Assembly: GCF_009707665.1 (NCBI RefSeq) | Contig: NZ_WLZW01000001.1 | Span: 310,001 to 374,000 of the forward strand | Direction of reading: 5' to 3' | Length of the DNA: 64,000 nt | Source of the DNA: Planomicrobium sp. YIM 101495 | Lineage (GTDB): Bacteria > Bacillota > Bacilli > Bacillales_A > Planococcaceae | In this document: piece by piece, positions 61,103-64,000 of the stretch | Numbering within the stretch: position 1 is the first letter of the stretch | How the letters are laid out: each line of letters opens with the position of its first letter | Program-made: the position numbers and the translations under genes | Notes under the pieces: generated by a model | Seen by the model: the letters and a program-made list of their open reading frames with translations, nothing else | What the model was told of the DNA's origin: nothing | Database searches by the model: none

Positions 61103-61633
61103 TCAGGTTGTTTGTTTTTTCCATTTGTCTTCGATGAACTCGTCTCGACCGGATTTCGCACGGTCTTCCAAATATTCATCTGGACTTTTCTTATAGAAAT
61201 CCTGGTGATACTCTTCTGCAACATAAAATGCAGTCGCTGCCAGGATTTCCGTCACAACAGGCTTGTTGAAACGGCCGCTGTTGTCGAGGTCAACTTTCGA
61301 TGCTTCGGCAAGTGCACGCTGCTGCTCGTCATGCACGAAAATAGCAGAGCGGTATTGCGATCCGCGGTCTTGGAATTGGCCTTTGTTATCAGTTGGATCG
61401 ATTTGCTGCCAGAAAATCTCAAGGAGTTTTTCGTAAGGGAATATGCTCGGATCGAATGTGATTTCTACAGCTTCTAAATGACCTGTGCTACCGGTTTTCA
61501 CTTCTTCATATGTCGGGTTTTCTGTGCTGCCGCCTATGTATCCGGAGACAACGCGCTCGATTCCATCAAATTGATCGAACGGCTTAACCATACACCAAAA
61601 ACAGCCGCCGGCGAATGTCGCTTTTTGTGTCAA
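61103..61633 (-). CDS. msrA: Peptide-methionine (S)-S-oxide reductase, second MsrA
   Basis: A 176-residue MsrA with [12 protein letters not shown] near the start, [29 protein letters not shown] and [20 protein letters not shown]. It repairs S-methionine sulfoxide. It is of the same subtype and length as the MsrA at 25698 but has no msrB partner, so it is probably regulated separately. The start is TTG after AGAAGGAG. Its promoter region is shared with the divergent LCP gene. Confidence 0.95.
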   Translation of the reverse strand: MTQKATFAGGCFWCMVKPFDQFDGIERVVSGYIGGSTENPTYEEVKTGSTGHLEAVEITFDPSIFPYEKLLEIFWQQIDPTDNKGQFQDRGSQYRSAIFVHDEQQRALAEASKVDLDNSGRFNKPVVTEILAATAFYVAEEYHQDFYKKSPDEYLEDRAKSGRDEFIEDKWKKQTT

Positions 61634-61785
61634 TTATGCCAACTCCTTCTCTACCTTATAATAGGATTTTATCAGCTAGGCTGTTTAACGACAACTGGAT
61701 TGCTTATAATAGAAGGAGTTGAAACCTCTGTGCATGAATAGGCGTCAAAAGGAATTAGTGACATCAAGAAAGGAATGGATTTTCG

Positions 61786-62733
61786 ATGGAAGAAGAATTA
61801 CAGACAGGAAGAAGAGAAAGAAGGAAGAAAAAACGTTCGCGCAGACGTAAGCTCTTTCTACTGTTCCTGCTGGTTGTGCTAATTGCAGGAATTTATACGA
61901 TATTCCAATATGTGAGCGGCTACTTATCCGCAGATAGTGAAGAACTGACGACCGGTTCGTTCGACGCGGATCCGGCTCACCCTGATTATGAAAATATTCT
62001 TGTGCTCGGAGTCGATGCGCGCAATGAAGGTCCATCTCGTACAGATACGATGATCCTCGTTAGCCATAATAAAAAGACCGATGAAGTGAAGCTCACTTCA
62101 TTCATGCGTGATATTTATGCAGACATTCCGGATTATCAGTCGTACAAGCTGAATACAGCATTTTACCTCGGAGGCGTCGACTTGTTAGCGGATACGCTCC
62201 GTCATATGTTCGGCGTGAAGATCCATCATTATGCAATGGTTGATTTCCAGAACTTCGAGCAGATCGTCGATATTGCAGCGCCGAATGGTGTGGAAATTGA
62301 TGTCGAGAAGGCTATGTCCGAGAAAATCGGCGTATCGCTTGAGCCAGGTGTTCAAGACTTGAACGGGAAAGAATTGCTCGGCTATGCGCGGTTCCGTGCG
62401 GACAATGAAGGAGACTTTGGCCGTGTGCGCCGTCAGCAACAAGTAATCACCGCTATGAAAGATGAACTGATTTCCGTTTCGGCGATTCCAAAATTGCCGA
62501 AACTCGCAGGAGCGGTGCAAGGCTATATGGAAACGGATATGAAGATGGGCGAGCAAGTGAAGCTCGCAGCGGAAGTTGCATTGTTCGGCGGCGGAGAGTT
62601 CGAGCGGATGACGGTGCCGATCGAGGATGGCTACAATTATGCCACTTATCCGCAAGCAGGCTCTGTTCTCGAAATCGATCTCGAAGCGAATCGAAATGCT
62701 TTGGAAGAATTTTTGGGACAGGAACTCGATTGA
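61786..62733 (+). CDS. LytR-CpsA-Psr (LCP) family cell wall ligase
   Basis: A 315-residue membrane protein: a basic cytoplasmic N-terminus (RREKKRSRRRK type), one helix (about 24-44), then the LCP domain. LGVDARNEGPSRTDTMILVS (acidic and Arg residues that bind the pyrophosphate) and SFMRDIYADIPDYQSYKLN, then GYARFRADNEGDFGRVRRQQ, are family landmarks. LCP enzymes move wall teichoic acid or similar polymers from a lipid carrier to peptidoglycan. The start follows AAAGGAATGG; a -10 TATAAT lies at 61705-61710. Confidence 0.92.
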   Translation: MEEELQTGRRERRKKKRSRRRKLFLLFLLVVLIAGIYTIFQYVSGYLSADSEELTTGSFDADPAHPDYENILVLGVDARNEGPSRTDTMILVSHNKKTDEVKLTSFMRDIYADIPDYQSYKLNTAFYLGGVDLLADTLRHMFGVKIHHYAMVDFQNFEQIVDIAAPNGVEIDVEKAMSEKIGVSLEPGVQDLNGKELLGYARFRADNEGDFGRVRRQQQVITAMKDELISVSAIPKLPKLAGAVQGYMETDMKMGEQVKLAAEVALFGGGEFERMTVPIEDGYNYATYPQAGSVLEIDLEANRNALEEFLGQELD

Positions 62734-62770
62734 CTGAATAGTTCGTGATAGAATATTTACAAGGAAGCTG

Positions 62771-63982
62771 TTGAAAGTAGGGAAGAACGTGGAGCCGGAA
62801 AAAGAGAAGACATCATTTTTTTCAACAAATTTCATCCGCTTTTTAGGTGGACAAAACCTTTTGTTTTCACTGTTAGCATTGCTGTTGCTTGGCTCGGTCA
62901 TTTTCATTTATGACCAAGTTTCATTTATTTTCGAGCCCTTGAGTGTCTTCATGAAGACGGTTGTTCTTCCAGTCGTTCTTGCGCTGATCCTGTTTTATTT
63001 GCTGCGGCCGGTGCTGCGGTTGCTGGAAAATTTCAAGATTCCACGGATTTGGGGCATCTTGATCATTTTCCTTGGCGTCAGCGGGCTCATCACATTGCTG
63101 ATCGTGCTCGTCTTCCCATTTTTGAGGGATCAATTCCAGAATCTGATCCAGGAATTTCCGGATTATTTCATGCAATTGATTACAAACATTGATACATTTC
63201 TCAGAGAATCGTTCATTGGAGAGTATTATGTGGGATCCAGTTTTAATGTCAATCAACTGATTGAAACCTTGCCGGAAAATCTCGGCCAGACGATCCAAAA
63301 CACGGCGACGAGCTTGATCACTGGCATAACCGGATTTATCTCGACCGTGACAGGGGTAGTTTTATCAGTAGTCATTGTGCCGTTTATCTTGTTTTACTTA
63401 TTAAAGGATGGCGACAAATTGCCGGCGTATTTCATCAAGTTGCTGCCACCGCGTTTCCGTAATGATACGCGTGAAGTTCTTCATGAAGCGGATCGCCAGC
63501 TCGGTGCTTATATTCAAGGTCAGCTGATTGTCGCATTCTGTATCGGGGTCATGATCTACATCGGATTCCTGATCATCGGCATGAAGTACGCCCTGCTGCT
63601 TGGTGTTCTAGCAATGGTGACGAGTGTGGTTCCATATCTCGGGCCAGCGATCGCCATTACGCCTGCAGTCATCATCGCAATCGTCACTTCACCGTTCATG
63701 ATCGTCAAACTGGCGATTGTGTGGACGGTCGTGCAACTTGTGGAAGGGAACTTGATTTCCCCGCAAGTGATGGGGAAAACAATGTATATCCATCCGGTGA
63801 CGATCATCTTCGTGTTGTTGACGGCGGGTTCGCTGTTCGGTATTGCAGGGGTCATCCTCGGAATCCCAATGTATGCGTTATTACGCGTGGTCGTTTCCCA
63901 CTTCTACAAGCTCTTCAAACGGCGATACAATAAACATGAAAACAATTTGGACAATCAATACGATTATACGGAACTGCATTAA
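62771..63982 (+). CDS. AI-2E family transporter-like membrane protein
   Basis: A 403-residue protein with about eight membrane helices in the AI-2E (PF01594) layout: helix pairs at the start (about 30-95), a periplasmic segment, then the conserved block near residues 290-320 (TSVVPYLGPAIAITPAV) and VEGNLISPQVMGKTMYIHPV. Relatives export autoinducer-2-like molecules or ions (YtvI/YueF in Bacillus); the substrate here is unknown. The start is TTG at 62771 after AAGGAAG, or GTG at 62789. It follows the LCP gene by 37 bases. Confidence 0.88.
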   Translation: MKVGKNVEPEKEKTSFFSTNFIRFLGGQNLLFSLLALLLLGSVIFIYDQVSFIFEPLSVFMKTVVLPVVLALILFYLLRPVLRLLENFKIPRIWGILIIFLGVSGLITLLIVLVFPFLRDQFQNLIQEFPDYFMQLITNIDTFLRESFIGEYYVGSSFNVNQLIETLPENLGQTIQNTATSLITGITGFISTVTGVVLSVVIVPFILFYLLKDGDKLPAYFIKLLPPRFRNDTREVLHEADRQLGAYIQGQLIVAFCIGVMIYIGFLIIGMKYALLLGVLAMVTSVVPYLGPAIAITPAVIIAIVTSPFMIVKLAIVWTVVQLVEGNLISPQVMGKTMYIHPVTIIFVLLTAGSLFGIAGVILGIPMYALLRVVVSHFYKLFKRRYNKHENNLDNQYDYTELH

Positions 63983-64000
63983 TGGTTGCACGAACTCTTA

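Overview
The window looks like chromosomal DNA from a low-to-moderate GC Firmicute, most likely a member of the Planococcaceae (Sporosarcina/Planococcus type). This rests on gene content and order: several blocks match Bacillus subtilis synteny (yqeK-rsfS-yqeM-comEA-comEB-comEC; ypjP-thyA-dfrA; ypmR-ypmS-msrA-msrB; odhA-odhB-yojN-yojO; xpaC-yaaN). Shine-Dalgarno sites are strong (AAGGAGG type), TTG/GTG starts are frequent, and an S-layer-homology surface protein is present. I saw no rRNA, tRNA, CRISPR array, transposase or prophage gene. The genus is an inference.

Layout. 1-5137: end of yqeK, ribosome silencing factor, a methyltransferase, then the late-competence operon comEA-EB-EC. 5138-12200: mostly small or housekeeping genes (amidohydrolase, AIM24 family, NAD(P)-binding protein, short membrane proteins, RNase H-like protein, and a queuosine-precursor transporter behind a preQ1-I riboswitch). 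12233-20153: zinc-finger protein, cold-shock protein, ABC-F factor YfmR, CvfC/YpgR-like HEAT protein, TIGR01777 epimerase, bacilliredoxin and a translationally coupled methyltransferase. 20248-27754: a 25-codon membrane peptide, ypjP, thymidylate synthase and dihydrofolate reductase, an acyltransferase, DegV, ypmRS, msrAB, a YozE-like protein and deoD. 27839-34371: CtpB-type protease, COG0523 GTPase, MATE exporter, MurG-type transferase, DapF-like epimerase. 34601-41993: 2-oxoglutarate dehydrogenase E1/E2 behind a likely CcpA (cre) site, then a MoxR ATPase and VWA protein pair. 42056-49639: XpaC/YaaN (TelA) pair, two more cold-shock-domain proteins, and a divergent locus with a VTC polyphosphate-polymerase-like protein plus DUF4956 protein on one side and a leucine-rich-repeat CotH kinase on the other. 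49711-63982: ABC-F YkpA, an MFS transporter, a 2079-residue SLH/collagen-like/Ig-repeat surface protein, a GGDEF membrane protein, a second MsrA, an LCP-family cell wall ligase and an AI-2E family membrane protein.

The most unusual parts are not standard genes. Intergenic regions at 5.1-5.5, 8.4-9.0, 16.0-17.1, 18.6-18.8 and 30.66-30.77 kb carry several families of dispersed or tandem non-coding repeats. One is a roughly 210-bp element present in three full copies and one internally deleted copy; another is a repeat that appears intact at 8.9 kb and split by a second repeat at 16.1 kb. The protein-level candidates for new biology are the CotH/VTC/DUF4956 locus (possibly surface phosphorylation or polyphosphate chemistry) and the giant surface protein with 24 Gly-Asp-Pro triplets and 15 Ig-like repeats.

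Start codons were set from ribosome-binding sites, so many differ from the longest open frame. Notable cases are a CTG start for comEA and the lack of any ordinary start for the full N-terminus of comEC.
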